This document shows positions 16,991-25,580 of a DNA stretch of 48,444 nucleotides, piece by piece. The stretch comes from Bacteroidales bacterium UBA2295 (lineage in GTDB: Bacteria > Bacteroidota > Bacteroidia > Bacteroidales > Tenuifilaceae). Within the stretch, counting starts at the first letter, position 1. Every line of letters begins with the position of its first letter. Where the stretch lies: positions 1 to 48,444 of the forward strand of contig DDWD01000139.1 in the NCBI GenBank assembly GCA_002345825.1. The letters run 5' to 3'. The notes under the pieces were generated by a model. That model did not search any database, was not told the DNA's origin, and was given only the letters and a program-made list of their open reading frames with translations. Made by a program: the position numbers and the translations under genes.

Positions 16991-17950
16991 ATGAAAAAAC
17001 TTCTACTATTAGCGGTAGCTTTCCTTAGCATATCATGTTCTGACGATATTGAAGATGTTGATTTTAAGGAAGAAATGAGGAAGTTTGTAATTGAAATTGC
17101 TAACTACGCCCATACGGTTGATAATGATTTTATTATAATTCCTCAAAACGGGCAGGAGCTAATAACATCAACAGGAGAACCCGACGCCTCGGTCCATCAT
17201 AACTACATCAATGCTATTGATGGGGTGGGTCGCGAAGATCTATACTTTGGATACGACAACGATAACGAACCAACAAACGAACAAGACACTGAATACCTTA
17301 CCGTTTTTTTAGACAAGTGCACCGCCAATTCGATTGCAGTACTTGTTACAGATTACTGCTGGACAACTGCTAGCGTTGATTTATCTTACCAAAAAAACTT
17401 TGCCAAAGGGTACATAGGTTTTGCCGCTCCTAGCAGAGAGTTGGATCAAGTCCCCACCTATCCGACAGAACCGTATAACTCTAACGAAGAGGAAGTAAAT
17501 AGCCTATCCGAAGCAAAAAATTTTCTTTACCTATTAAACCCATCAAACTTTTCGTCTCCGTCGGAAATGGTAAATTTGGTAAGCCAAACAAACTACGATT
17601 TAATAATTATTGACCTGTTTTTTTCAGACAATTTGGAGCTAACCAGCGAACAGGTTGCAGCGCTAAAAACAAAACACAACCAGCATTCACGATTGGTTGT
17701 ATGCTATATGAGCATTGGCGAAGCAGAAGATTATAGGTTTTACTGGGACGAAAGTTGGAATACTGATGAACCGGAATGGCTTGAGGCTGAAAACCCCGAC
17801 TGGGAAGGAAACTACAAGGTTAGGTACTGGAACAATTATTGGAAATCGATAATATATGGATCGCAAGATGCATATCTCGATAAAATATTAGCAAAAGGAT
17901 TTGATGGCGTTTACTTAGATATTATTGATGCCTTTGAATATTTTGAGTAG
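16991..17950 (+). CDS. GH114-like (polygalactosaminidase/TM1410-type) lipoprotein, halves in swapped order
   Basis: The product is 319 aa from the ATG at 16991, with a signal peptide and lipobox SISC (Cys16). The sequence motifs are those of GH114/TM1410-type TIM-barrel glycosidases: GEAEDYRFYW (243-252), GFDGVYLD (303-310), IIPQNGQEL (49-57), AIDGVGREDLY (75-85) and VLVTDYC (117-123). In the family as I know it (Thermotoga TM1410), the GEAEDYR and GVYLD segments come first and the PQNG and DY segments second. Here PQNG comes first, and the protein ends right after DGVYLDIIDAFEYFE. This fits a circular permutation. The likely substrate is an alpha-1,4-galactosamine polymer; activity is inferred only. 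Confidence 0.75.
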   Translation: MKKLLLLAVAFLSISCSDDIEDVDFKEEMRKFVIEIANYAHTVDNDFIIIPQNGQELITSTGEPDASVHHNYINAIDGVGREDLYFGYDNDNEPTNEQDTEYLTVFLDKCTANSIAVLVTDYCWTTASVDLSYQKNFAKGYIGFAAPSRELDQVPTYPTEPYNSNEEEVNSLSEAKNFLYLLNPSNFSSPSEMVNLVSQTNYDLIIIDLFFSDNLELTSEQVAALKTKHNQHSRLVVCYMSIGEAEDYRFYWDESWNTDEPEWLEAENPDWEGNYKVRYWNNYWKSIIYGSQDAYLDKILAKGFDGVYLDIIDAFEYFE

Positions 17951-17983
17951 AAAAATCATCGATAAAAGAATCATTATCGTTTT

Positions 17984-18014
17984 AAAAAAACCGCATCGTT
18001 AAAAAACGATGCGG
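17984..18014 (-). terminator. Intrinsic terminator after ferritin
   Basis: Perfect 10-bp stem CCGCATCGTT (17991-18000) / AACGATGCGG (18005-18014) with a 4-nt loop. In the minus direction it is followed by T7 (A7 on plus at 17984-17990). It lies 59 nt past the ferritin stop. Confidence 0.8.
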
Positions 18015-18072
18015 CTCTAATATTTTAAAACTAAGTTATATCTTAGCAAGTAATGCTTTAAAAAGAAACTTG

Positions 18073-18585
18073 CTACTCTGCAGCTGTTTCATCAACAAAT
18101 TGGCGAGTTTTCAACTCTTTATCGAGCATATATATACCATGCCCCTTATCGCCCAATAGCTTCAGGCTGTCGATTATTTCCTGTGCACTGGCCTCTTCTT
18201 CAACCTGCTCATCGATAAACCATTGTAGTACACTCTTGGTGGCGTGATCCTTTTCCTCAATGGCTATATCCATAATATTATTTATTAAGGAAGTAACCTT
18301 CTGCTCATGCTTTAAAGTTTCCTCCATAGCGTGAAGGGCATTATCCCACTTCTCAGGCACTTCATCAATGGGCTTAAGAATAGGTCGCTCGCCCCTTTCG
18401 GTTAAGTAGTCGAAAAACTTCATGGCGTGGGTTAACTCCTCTTGCCACTGAACCTTCATCCAGTTTGAGAATCCATTTAGCCCTTCCGAAGCGAAATACG
18501 CTGACATAGAAAGGTACATATAGGCCGACCAAATCTCTGCGTTGATCTGATCATTAATGGCGTTGTAAACTCGTTGATTTAACAT
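18073..18585 (-). CDS. ftnA: Non-heme bacterial ferritin
   Basis: The product is 170 aa, the full length of an FtnA subunit. The ferroxidase ligands fall at the standard positions: Glu17, Glu50, His53, Glu94, Gln127 and Glu130, with Tyr24. The helix B motif EELTHAMKFFDYLTERG is diagnostic. It oxidises Fe2+ and stores the iron as a mineral in a 24-subunit shell in the cytosol. It lies close to feoAB but on the opposite strand with its own terminator. It was not possible to recognise a regulatory site upstream. Confidence 0.94.
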   Translation of the reverse strand: MLNQRVYNAINDQINAEIWSAYMYLSMSAYFASEGLNGFSNWMKVQWQEELTHAMKFFDYLTERGERPILKPIDEVPEKWDNALHAMEETLKHEQKVTSLINNIMDIAIEEKDHATKSVLQWFIDEQVEEEASAQEIIDSLKLLGDKGHGIYMLDKELKTRQFVDETAAE

Positions 18586-18680
18586 AATGATTAAATTTTT
18601 AGGTGATTAATAAATGATCTATAAAAACTATTTCAAAGATTAAACAAGTATAGTATTCAAAAGTTTATATTACACACAAG

Positions 18681-19352
18681 CTAATCAAAATCTAAATTAA
18701 GCTGCTGCTTTAGGTTCAAAACTTTTGGGTTTTTTTGGCTCAGAAACTTAAACTTATCCTCGGTTGTATACATTTTGCCATTTCCATTGCCATTGGGTTG
18801 GCTCTGAAAACTCGCCTCGATTACAACCGATTTGCTACCCAATTTTAATCGTAAAAAGTGTGTCAACTCGCTCTGTATCTCGGTAAACATATCGAGCTGT
18901 AACTGTGACTCGAAAACAACTTTTACTTGCAAATTGCTTCCCAATATGGGTTGATATGTGGTAAGCAAGCTGGCGAATCGAGGCTTACCCGCCAAATGAC
19001 TTTGGGTAAACTGTAGCCAACGGCGTTCCAAATCGACTTGATTTACAATCACGTCTTCGTCAGCAGTAACCTCCAAATCAGCAATGTCGTCATCAACTTC
19101 ATCATCAACAGGCAAACTACTTTCAGCTTGCTGCTTAGGCATTGGTGTAGTTTTTCCCTCAAGAGCATCCTTAATTGAGATGCTCTTTGGACTCGATTTG
19201 GGGATTTTAACCAGTTTGGTTACAGGCTGCTTCTCAACAGCCTTAGGGCTAGGTTGTTTAACCGACAGTGGTGTATCTTCTGCACTATCCCTTAGAATCG
19301 TGAGTTCAACATCAGGCGAATCTAACCATTGGTAGAGGTTATTTTTTTTTTT
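18681..19352 (-). CDS. dnaX: DnaX tau-specific C-terminal part, in the shifted frame
   Basis: This frame continues dnaX after the A11 run at 19342-19352. It has no start codon of its own other than a GTG inside the dnaX frame (19365-19367) and no ribosome-binding site. The 223 residues begin KKKNNLYQW, pass through a Pro/Lys/Glu-rich linker (~40-110), and end with a folded domain (VDLERRWLQFTQSHLAGKPRFASLL, LQVKVVFESQLQLDMF) of the kind at the end of Bacteroidota DnaX, which would bind the replicative polymerase. Joined at the A-run it gives a tau of 587 aa, a normal length. See the separate finding for the decoding alternatives. Confidence 0.8.
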   Translation of the reverse strand, partial: KKKNNLYQWLDSPDVELTILRDSAEDTPLSVKQPSPKAVEKQPVTKLVKIPKSSPKSISIKDALEGKTTPMPKQQAESSLPVDDEVDDDIADLEVTADEDVIVNQVDLERRWLQFTQSHLAGKPRFASLLTTYQPILGSNLQVKVVFESQLQLDMFTEIQSELTHFLRLKLGSKSVVIEASFQSQPNGNGNGKMYTTEDKFKFLSQKNPKVLNLKQQLNLDFD

Positions 19353-20445
19353 CTTGATTAAGGCCACACAACCTTATCAGCATTAGCTCAATATGGAGTC
19401 GCTGATTGCTACTTTGCCGGTACGAGATATCGGCCTGGTTAACCACATCCAAGGCTTTTATCAGAAACTCCACCGAGCATTCGGTTGCAAATTTGATATA
19501 ACGCTCTGCAATGGCTGCTCCAACCTCAAGTATCTGAGCAGTTTGGGGATCTTTACAAACCAATAGATTGCGCAAATGATCGCTCATTCCCGAAACAAAC
19601 TGCTGAACATCGAAGCCTTTGGATAGCAGCTCGTCGAACACTCGCAGAGCATTGGCAAAATCGCCCTTCAAAAAATCTTCTGTAAGAGTGAAGTAGTATT
19701 GAAAATCGAGCACATTCAGATTCTCAATTACCTTTTGGTACGTAATGTTGTTATCGCTAAAGCTAACCACCTGATCGAAAATGGAGAGTGCATCGCGCAT
19801 GGCTCCGTCGGCCTTTTGAGCAATAATATTAAGTCCTTCCACCTCGCAGGTTACATTCTCCTCCTTGGCAATATATTCAAGATATTTAACCGTATCCTCA
19901 ACGCGAATTCTGTTGAAATCGTAGATTTGACAACGCGACAGGATGGTTGGCAAGATTTTATGCTTCTCCGTGGTAGCCAAAATAAATATGGCGTGTGCAG
20001 GTGGTTCCTCCAGTGTTTTCAGGAATGCATTGAATGCAGATTGAGACAGCATATGCACCTCATCGATAATGTAAACGCTATACTTGCCAATTTGAGGTGG
20101 AATACGCACCTGCTCAATCAGCTTACGAATTCCATCGACCGAGCTATTGGATGCTGCATCGAGCTCATGAATATTGAAAGATCGCTGATTGATGAAAGCC
20201 TTGCAACTTTCACACTCGTTACAAGCCTCCATCTCGGCAGTGGGGTTAAGACAATTTATTGTTTTTGCAAAAATTCGGGCACATGTTGTTTTTCCCACAC
20301 CACGAGGTCCACAGAAAAGGTATGCTTGCGCCAGCTGTTTACGCTGTATTGCATTTTTTAGCGTTGTGATAAGCGCATGTTGGCCTATCACGCTCTTGAA
20401 ACTATTTGGACGATATTTCCGGGCTGAAACAACAAAGTTCTCCAT
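19339..20445 (-). CDS. dnaX: DNA polymerase III gamma/tau subunit, gamma-length frame
   Basis: The product is 368 aa. Clamp-loader AAA+ features are ARKYRPNSF (8-16), P-loop GPRGVGKT (46-53), four zinc ligands (Cys65, Cys75, Cys78, Cys81), the DEVHMLS Walker B box and a PTILSRCQIYDF sensor region, followed by the collar domain. The frame ends immediately after an A11 run (GAA AAA AAA AAA TAA). The product therefore corresponds to gamma, and the tau part continues in another frame (18681-19352). It loads the sliding clamp during replication. The ATG at 20445 is clear. No recR or ybaB neighbour is present. Confidence 0.93.
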   Translation of the reverse strand: MENFVVSARKYRPNSFKSVIGQHALITTLKNAIQRKQLAQAYLFCGPRGVGKTTCARIFAKTINCLNPTAEMEACNECESCKAFINQRSFNIHELDAASNSSVDGIRKLIEQVRIPPQIGKYSVYIIDEVHMLSQSAFNAFLKTLEEPPAHAIFILATTEKHKILPTILSRCQIYDFNRIRVEDTVKYLEYIAKEENVTCEVEGLNIIAQKADGAMRDALSIFDQVVSFSDNNITYQKVIENLNVLDFQYYFTLTEDFLKGDFANALRVFDELLSKGFDVQQFVSGMSDHLRNLLVCKDPQTAQILEVGAAIAERYIKFATECSVEFLIKALDVVNQADISYRQSSNQRLHIELMLIRLCGLNQEKKK

Positions 20446-20498
20446 AAATCAATAAATTGCTGTTAAATGGCTTTAATAACTGACCATATATGTATGTA

Positions 20499-20506
20499 CA
20501 AAAGTA
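20499..20506 (-). promoter_or_regulatory. -7 box TACTTTTG for dnaX
   Basis: On the minus strand TACTTTTG matches TAnnTTTG, 53 nt before the dnaX ATG. T-rich DNA lies upstream, but there is no TTTG at the ideal -33 spacing. Confidence 0.45.
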
Positions 20507-20553
20507 GCAAAAATTAGAGATGTTATGAAACTTTTAGGGCACCTAGAGTGAAT

Positions 20554-20590
20554 AAAAAAAACAGGTAAGCATAATGAGCTGACCTGTTTT
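20554..20590 (-). terminator. Intrinsic terminator after the GAF/PAS gene
   Basis: AAAACAGGT and ACCTGTTTT arms (about 20558-20566 and 20582-20590) enclose a 15-nt loop. In the minus direction they are followed by a T run. It separates the GAF/PAS gene from dnaX. Confidence 0.65.
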
Positions 20591-20609
20591 GGGATAATTG
20601 ATGTACAAG

Positions 20610-22892
20610 TTAGAATAAGTCTACTGATATATTCTGAATAAATGCAGTAATTGTAAACTCACGACCCACCTTAGCCTCGGTAAGTAGCATCAGCAAATTA
20701 AGCTCTTCACCATCCTTACGGGTAATTGAAATTTCACGCCTCTCGCCTACAATTGCAGACTTCTCTGGATCGAGATATGAGGCCAAGAAATCATCATTAT
20801 CTGCCGCATCGGTTGGGAAAAGCATACGAATGCTTTGTCCTAGTATCTCATCTTTTGTAACCCCAAGCAACTCTTCGGCTGCCTTGTTGAAAAACTGGAC
20901 TATTCCATCCTGATCGGTGGTTATTATGGCATCAAGGAAACCCTCAAGGGTCTTTTCGTTCCTAATTTTTACTCGTTCAATTTCTTTAAACTGGTTCTTG
21001 ATATCTTCCTTGGCCTCACGGAGTTTCCGGTTAAGCTCTACCTCGTTCTGACGTAGCATCTCTTCCTGACGTTTGAGCTGTTCGGTTTGCTCCATGGTTT
21101 CAATTTCCATAAGCTTCTCACGGGTATTATCATGGCCTATGAAAACCACTTTAGCCACTTCGCCATACATATCGTTAACAGCAGTGAAAGTACCACGTAG
21201 CCATCGCTCCTGATTATCCTTCATGAGCATTTTCACTTGACCCTCGAACGGTATGCCATGGGTTACATCATCCCAAATGCTCTCAATTTGCTTACGATCG
21301 TTCTTATGGAATAAATCGTACACGGCTTTTGCTTTGGCTTCAACTAGCGATAATCCGAAGGTTTGCTGGAACTTATCGTTAGCATCGATTAAGTCACCTG
21401 TGGGGCTAAACTCAATCTTTATGCTCGATCGGTTAAGAGCTTCAATCTGCCCCTCAAAATCGAGACTTTGATTTTTTTGCTCTGTGGTATCGATGGCAAG
21501 GAATAATATTTTTTCTACTCCTCCGTGCTGATTTCGGACACAAGTATAGGTTGCAATGGTCCACAAATCTTTTCCACTCTTGGTAACATGCTTCATGTCG
21601 CCCTCAAAGTGATGACCTCCTTTTGCCAGACTTTCCCAAATCTCATCGAACCAAACTCTATCCTTCTTATTGATAAACATTGAGATCTGCTTTCCTTCGA
21701 CTTCGGAGTTTGAAGAGTACTCCAACTTGTTTAGGAACTTGGTGTTGGCGTAGAGCAACATTCCATTAACATCATATTCGGCACGAATCAGCGTATGGTT
21801 GACGGAATTGGTGAAACTGATAAATTTTTCACCCTGACGAGCAGCCTCCTCTTGAGTAGCCTGCAGTTCTTCCATGTTCTGACGCATCTGCTCTTCCTGA
21901 GCCTGCAAAATCTCGGCCTGTTCCTGAGACTCTTTTAGAAGCTTAGCAGTTCGGATATTAATTTTGGTGTTCGATATGGTTGAGGCAATGCTTTCGGCAA
22001 CCTTTTCAATAAATTCTATCTTATGCTGTTCAAAGGGCTTAAATGCAGCAATTTCAATTACTCCGTGCACCTCGTCGTTAACCCTCAAAGGGACAAGAAT
22101 AATGTTTTTAGGGTTGGCAGTTCCAAGTCCTGATGTGATTTTTAAGTATGTATCGGGAACTTTTTTGAGTACTGTTGTTTGTTTTTCTAAAGCACAAGCA
22201 CCTACCAAACCCTCTCCCCAATCGATACGCCTATCAGCGTATTTGCGGCGCTCGTATGCATAGCACCCTGTAAGGTTAAAAAATTTATCACCCGGGTCGG
22301 TATCATCTAAAAGGTAAAACCCTCCCTGATTGGCATCAATGTACTTGACCAAGTTGCTGATAATTAAATACGACAACTCCTCAATATCATCTTTCTCCGT
22401 ACGGAGAATTTCTCCAAATTTGGCTAAACCCTCAGCCGTCCAACTACGCTGATCATCCTCTTTTCTGCGAACTAATTCCTCCTCTTTGCTTTGCTTGAGC
22501 GTATCACGCAGGTTTACAATAGCCTTGCCCAGCACATCATTTTCATCGGGGATAAAATCGGTTTCAATATCACCATCCTTTAGCTTTTGGACAAACCTAT
22601 AGAGCTTTCGCTGACGAGTTATTTCCGACTCTGTAAAATCTTTGGCTTCATTTTGCACTTGCGATACAAATCGAGCCAGATAGTACGATACAGCAGCGTA
22701 TATAAAGGGAATGAAGTCGAGCAGGTAGAACAGAGGAAAATGTTGATGTAGTTTTACAATTCCCCCTCCGGTGAATGCGACGTTTTGCATTTGAGCCTGC
22801 ACAAACATCATTATCAACAGAAATACTAAACTTATTACAAAGGTTATTAGTGTAAAACGAATAACATACCACTTGGAGTAATTACGCTGCAT
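20610..22892 (-). CDS. Membrane GAF/PAS sensor protein without output domain
   Basis: The product is 760 aa. There are two membrane segments (~10-32 and 52-72) with a short ~20-residue extracytoplasmic loop, a helical linker, a GAF domain (~165-315, GEGLVGACALEKQTTVL and IILVPLRVNDEVHGVIEIAAF), a coiled coil, and three PAS domains (~365-475, 485-600, 660-755) separated by a second coiled coil. It has no HisKA, HATPase, GGDEF or MCP signalling hairpin, so it must act through partner proteins. It lies on the same strand as the che genes and DUF4407 gene. A link to CheA is inferred from position and architecture only. Confidence 0.85.
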   Translation of the reverse strand: MQRNYSKWYVIRFTLITFVISLVFLLIMMFVQAQMQNVAFTGGGIVKLHQHFPLFYLLDFIPFIYAAVSYYLARFVSQVQNEAKDFTESEITRQRKLYRFVQKLKDGDIETDFIPDENDVLGKAIVNLRDTLKQSKEEELVRRKEDDQRSWTAEGLAKFGEILRTEKDDIEELSYLIISNLVKYIDANQGGFYLLDDTDPGDKFFNLTGCYAYERRKYADRRIDWGEGLVGACALEKQTTVLKKVPDTYLKITSGLGTANPKNIILVPLRVNDEVHGVIEIAAFKPFEQHKIEFIEKVAESIASTISNTKINIRTAKLLKESQEQAEILQAQEEQMRQNMEELQATQEEAARQGEKFISFTNSVNHTLIRAEYDVNGMLLYANTKFLNKLEYSSNSEVEGKQISMFINKKDRVWFDEIWESLAKGGHHFEGDMKHVTKSGKDLWTIATYTCVRNQHGGVEKILFLAIDTTEQKNQSLDFEGQIEALNRSSIKIEFSPTGDLIDANDKFQQTFGLSLVEAKAKAVYDLFHKNDRKQIESIWDDVTHGIPFEGQVKMLMKDNQERWLRGTFTAVNDMYGEVAKVVFIGHDNTREKLMEIETMEQTEQLKRQEEMLRQNEVELNRKLREAKEDIKNQFKEIERVKIRNEKTLEGFLDAIITTDQDGIVQFFNKAAEELLGVTKDEILGQSIRMLFPTDAADNDDFLASYLDPEKSAIVGERREISITRKDGEELNLLMLLTEAKVGREFTITAFIQNISVDLF

Positions 22893-22973
22893 AGTCGGAA
22901 AAATTTGACTAAAAATAGATAATATTTGTTATAATCACTAAAATGTTACTAAAAAACTACCCCATTTTGGTAA

Positions 22974-24359
22974 TTAGTTTAAACTAGTGTTGGAGTTAGT
23001 GTCGTTATTTTTATCAGCGGCAATCTGCGTTTCATCATCAAGGAGGTCATCATCGTTCTCCTCCAAAATATCTTTAAGGTCTGGCGACTCCTCGGGCACA
23101 AAAAGTTTGGTTGTTTTATCTTCACCAGTTTGCTCAAGCGGAGCGTCATCGGGGTTTAATAAATCCTCAGCGGTAGTGAGTTTTTGTATCTCCTCCTCCT
23201 TCCATTTGATAATCTTAAGCTTGTTGATTTCGCTTAAAACCTCAGCCTCATTCCTGATATGATCCTTTTCTACCTCATATAGCTTATCGTTTCGTTCTTT
23301 CTCAAGTAATCGATGAAGGTCGATATGGTGATCCTCAGTAAGTTCGACCTGAACAACATCGCGGCGAATCTCTACCTGTTTAATGTATTCCTCGGCTTCA
23401 AGTAAATCGTCGTATGGGCCTCTCCCCGATAGTAGCTTTACAATAATGGGTGCACTCTCTATGGTAATGAAAAGAAGTATTATAAACCAGCTTGCCCACT
23501 GTATGCTACTACTGCTGCTTGTTAAGGAATTCATTGCTTGTAACCGAGCCAAAAAACCATCGGATTGTTTTGTTACGTTGGTGGCAATAGTCTGCGCCTG
23601 ATCGCGTCTATATCGGAGTTGTTTTAGTGCTTCATTATTCTCTTCAATTGATTTATTATTGATGGTTCTAAGCTGGTTAAGCTCCGCATCCACTTTATCA
23701 TACTCCATCTTTTTCTCCCTATACACAGGGCCTTTACCGGGAGTTTGCGTTGGGCTCATACCCTCAGCTTCGGCAATAATCATTTCGAAAAGTTGGTTTC
23801 TTTGGCGTTCCTTACGAGCCAGCTCATCCCGTAAAGCAGCATTTTGATTTTCAATCCTTTCTATATCAGCAAATTCCTTTGCTACCAATTCGGAGTACCT
23901 GATGTTGCTCTGCTGCTGATCGAAAACCATTTGCTGCTCTATCTCCCGCTCAAAAAGTTTAAGCTTAAGTGGCATAGATACTACAAAAGCAATAAGTATT
24001 GCTAGCACAAATCGTGGGAGAGCCATACCAAACTCTTTGAGTTTACTCTGTTGTTTTCTCAAACTAGCCACTATGTACCAATCAATTGAGAATATCAAAA
24101 AACCCCACAATGCGCCAAATGCAATGGCAATCTCTAACTTTCTGAAAACGGTAAAAATTGCATAACCTCCGGACAAGGAGGCCATAATTCCGGTTAGAAA
24201 AACAATTACTCCTATGCCATAAAACTTGTTAAACTCCGAGGGGCACTGCTTAATTATGTACAGCCGTGCTCCAGAGCACCAACAAAAAAAACGATAAAGC
24301 AAAGGTAGCTTATGCTTTGGGAGTTGCTTCTCGGGTTTTGGATCTGATAGGGTTTGCAT
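22974..24359 (-). CDS. DUF4407 membrane/coiled-coil protein
   Basis: The product is 461 aa. Three membrane segments (~47-70, 78-98, 113-132) are followed by a long periplasmic coiled coil (~135-275, rich in Glu/Arg/Gln), a fourth membrane segment (~288-310, WFIILLFITIESAPIIVKLL) and a charged cytoplasmic tail of ~150 residues. FFCWCSGA near the N-terminus and the IESAPIIVKL end of the last membrane segment are typical of DUF4407. Function is unknown; the layout, with a large extracytoplasmic helical part and cytoplasmic tail, is receptor-like. It lies between cheB and the GAF/PAS gene, 81 bp from the latter. Confidence 0.8.
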   Translation of the reverse strand: MQTLSDPKPEKQLPKHKLPLLYRFFCWCSGARLYIIKQCPSEFNKFYGIGVIVFLTGIMASLSGGYAIFTVFRKLEIAIAFGALWGFLIFSIDWYIVASLRKQQSKLKEFGMALPRFVLAILIAFVVSMPLKLKLFEREIEQQMVFDQQQSNIRYSELVAKEFADIERIENQNAALRDELARKERQRNQLFEMIIAEAEGMSPTQTPGKGPVYREKKMEYDKVDAELNQLRTINNKSIEENNEALKQLRYRRDQAQTIATNVTKQSDGFLARLQAMNSLTSSSSSIQWASWFIILLFITIESAPIIVKLLSGRGPYDDLLEAEEYIKQVEIRRDVVQVELTEDHHIDLHRLLEKERNDKLYEVEKDHIRNEAEVLSEINKLKIIKWKEEEIQKLTTAEDLLNPDDAPLEQTGEDKTTKLFVPEESPDLKDILEENDDDLLDDETQIAADKNNDTNSNTSLN

Positions 24360-24446
24360 AAAATTTTGTATTGTGTACCCAAGTATAGAAACCGACGGGT
24401 ATCATTAAATGGCAATTATAAGAAAAAAATGGCTACGGAGCAATGC

Positions 24447-24473
24447 AAAAAAAGCGCTTGTTACAGCGCTTTT
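24447..24473 (-). terminator. Intrinsic terminator after cheB
   Basis: AAAAGCGCT (24450-24458) / AGCGCTTTT (24465-24473) around a 6-nt loop. In the minus direction it is followed by T8. It begins 3 nt past the cheB stop and closes the cheR-kinase-cheD-cheB group. Confidence 0.8.
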
Positions 24474-24476
24474 ATG

Positions 24477-25550
24477 TTAATGAGGCTTAACTACAAATGG
24501 CGCAATTGCATCAAGAGGTAGTACTTTATCTACTCCTCCAAGTTTGATGGCCTCCTTAGGCATTCCGAACACAACGCACGTATGTTCATCCTGCGCAACT
24601 GTTTTTGCACCAGCCTGTTTCATCTCAAGCATACCTTTGGCTCCATCATCGCCCATTCCGGTCATGATAACACCAACTGCATTAGCTCCCGCATAACGAG
24701 CGGTGCTTCTAAAAAGCACATCTACTGATGGGCGATGTCGGTTAACCAGCGGGCCATCTTTAATCTCGACATAATACCTAGCGCCGCTCCGCTTCAGTAG
24801 CATATGGTAGTTGCCAGGTGCAATTAGAGCTCGCCCCCGAATTACCGAGTCGCCATTTTCAGCTTCTTTTACAGTAATTTTACAAATCTCATTAAGCCTA
24901 GCAGCAAACGAAGTGGTAAACTTTTCGGGCATGTGCTGCACTATAATAATACCAGGCGTATCAAGGGGCATCGCTTTAAGGAATGAGGTAAGCGCCTCAG
25001 TTCCTCCGGTTGATGCACCAACTGCAATTACATACTCAGTGGTTTTAATCATGCTCATATTGGGCGACGTGGGGGGCAATATGGCATCGGCCGAGTATTT
25101 GGGCTCAACGGTATGCGATTCAAACTTAATGCTCTTTCTGGCTATTCGGGCATGAGCGGCAGCCTTCACAGCGTCGCATATTCTAATTCTCGATTCCTCG
25201 AAAAAGGTTTTAGTATTAACTTGTGGTTTTGTAATAATGTCAACAGCCCCTAGCTCTAGTGCTTTAATACCCGTTTCGGTACCTTTCTCGGTCAAACTAG
25301 AGATAATAACAACCGGTATAGGGTGCTGGGTCATTATTTTTTTCAAAAAAGTAAGGCCATCCATCCTGGGCATTTCCACATCGAGGGTTATAACATCGGG
25401 AACCTCATCAGCTATTTTTTTGGCTGCAAAGTATGGATCCGTTGCTGTTCCCATAACCTCAAGATGAGGATCGGATGAAATTATTTGACTAAGGGTTTGC
25501 CTAACAACCGCTGAGTCGTCAACTATTAGAACTCTAATCTTGTTTGCCAT
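24477..25550 (-). CDS. cheB: Chemoreceptor methylesterase/deamidase CheB
   Basis: The product is 357 aa. The N-terminal receiver has the acidic pair Asp11-Asp12 and phosphoacceptor Asp57 (LDVEMPRMDG), with Lys109. A linker (~120-170) leads to the methylesterase with the catalytic triad Ser180 (GASTGG), His206 (VQHMPEKF) and Asp302 (GMGDDGAKG). CheB removes methyl groups from receptor glutamates when phosphorylated by CheA, which implies that a methylated receptor exists in this organism. It lies 30 bp after cheD, with a terminator directly after it. Confidence 0.95.
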   Translation of the reverse strand: MANKIRVLIVDDSAVVRQTLSQIISSDPHLEVMGTATDPYFAAKKIADEVPDVITLDVEMPRMDGLTFLKKIMTQHPIPVVIISSLTEKGTETGIKALELGAVDIITKPQVNTKTFFEESRIRICDAVKAAAHARIARKSIKFESHTVEPKYSADAILPPTSPNMSMIKTTEYVIAVGASTGGTEALTSFLKAMPLDTPGIIIVQHMPEKFTTSFAARLNEICKITVKEAENGDSVIRGRALIAPGNYHMLLKRSGARYYVEIKDGPLVNRHRPSVDVLFRSTARYAGANAVGVIMTGMGDDGAKGMLEMKQAGAKTVAQDEHTCVVFGMPKEAIKLGGVDKVLPLDAIAPFVVKPH

Positions 25551-25580
25551 AGGTATAAAAAATCAGAGCTAGATTATTTA

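Noticed and set aside
18681..20445. dnaX as a pseudogene broken by a frameshift
   Set aside because: Both parts are intact and conserved in character, and the break lies exactly in an A11 run, as in organisms that make gamma and tau by slippage. A homopolymer error or slippage explains it better than gene decay.
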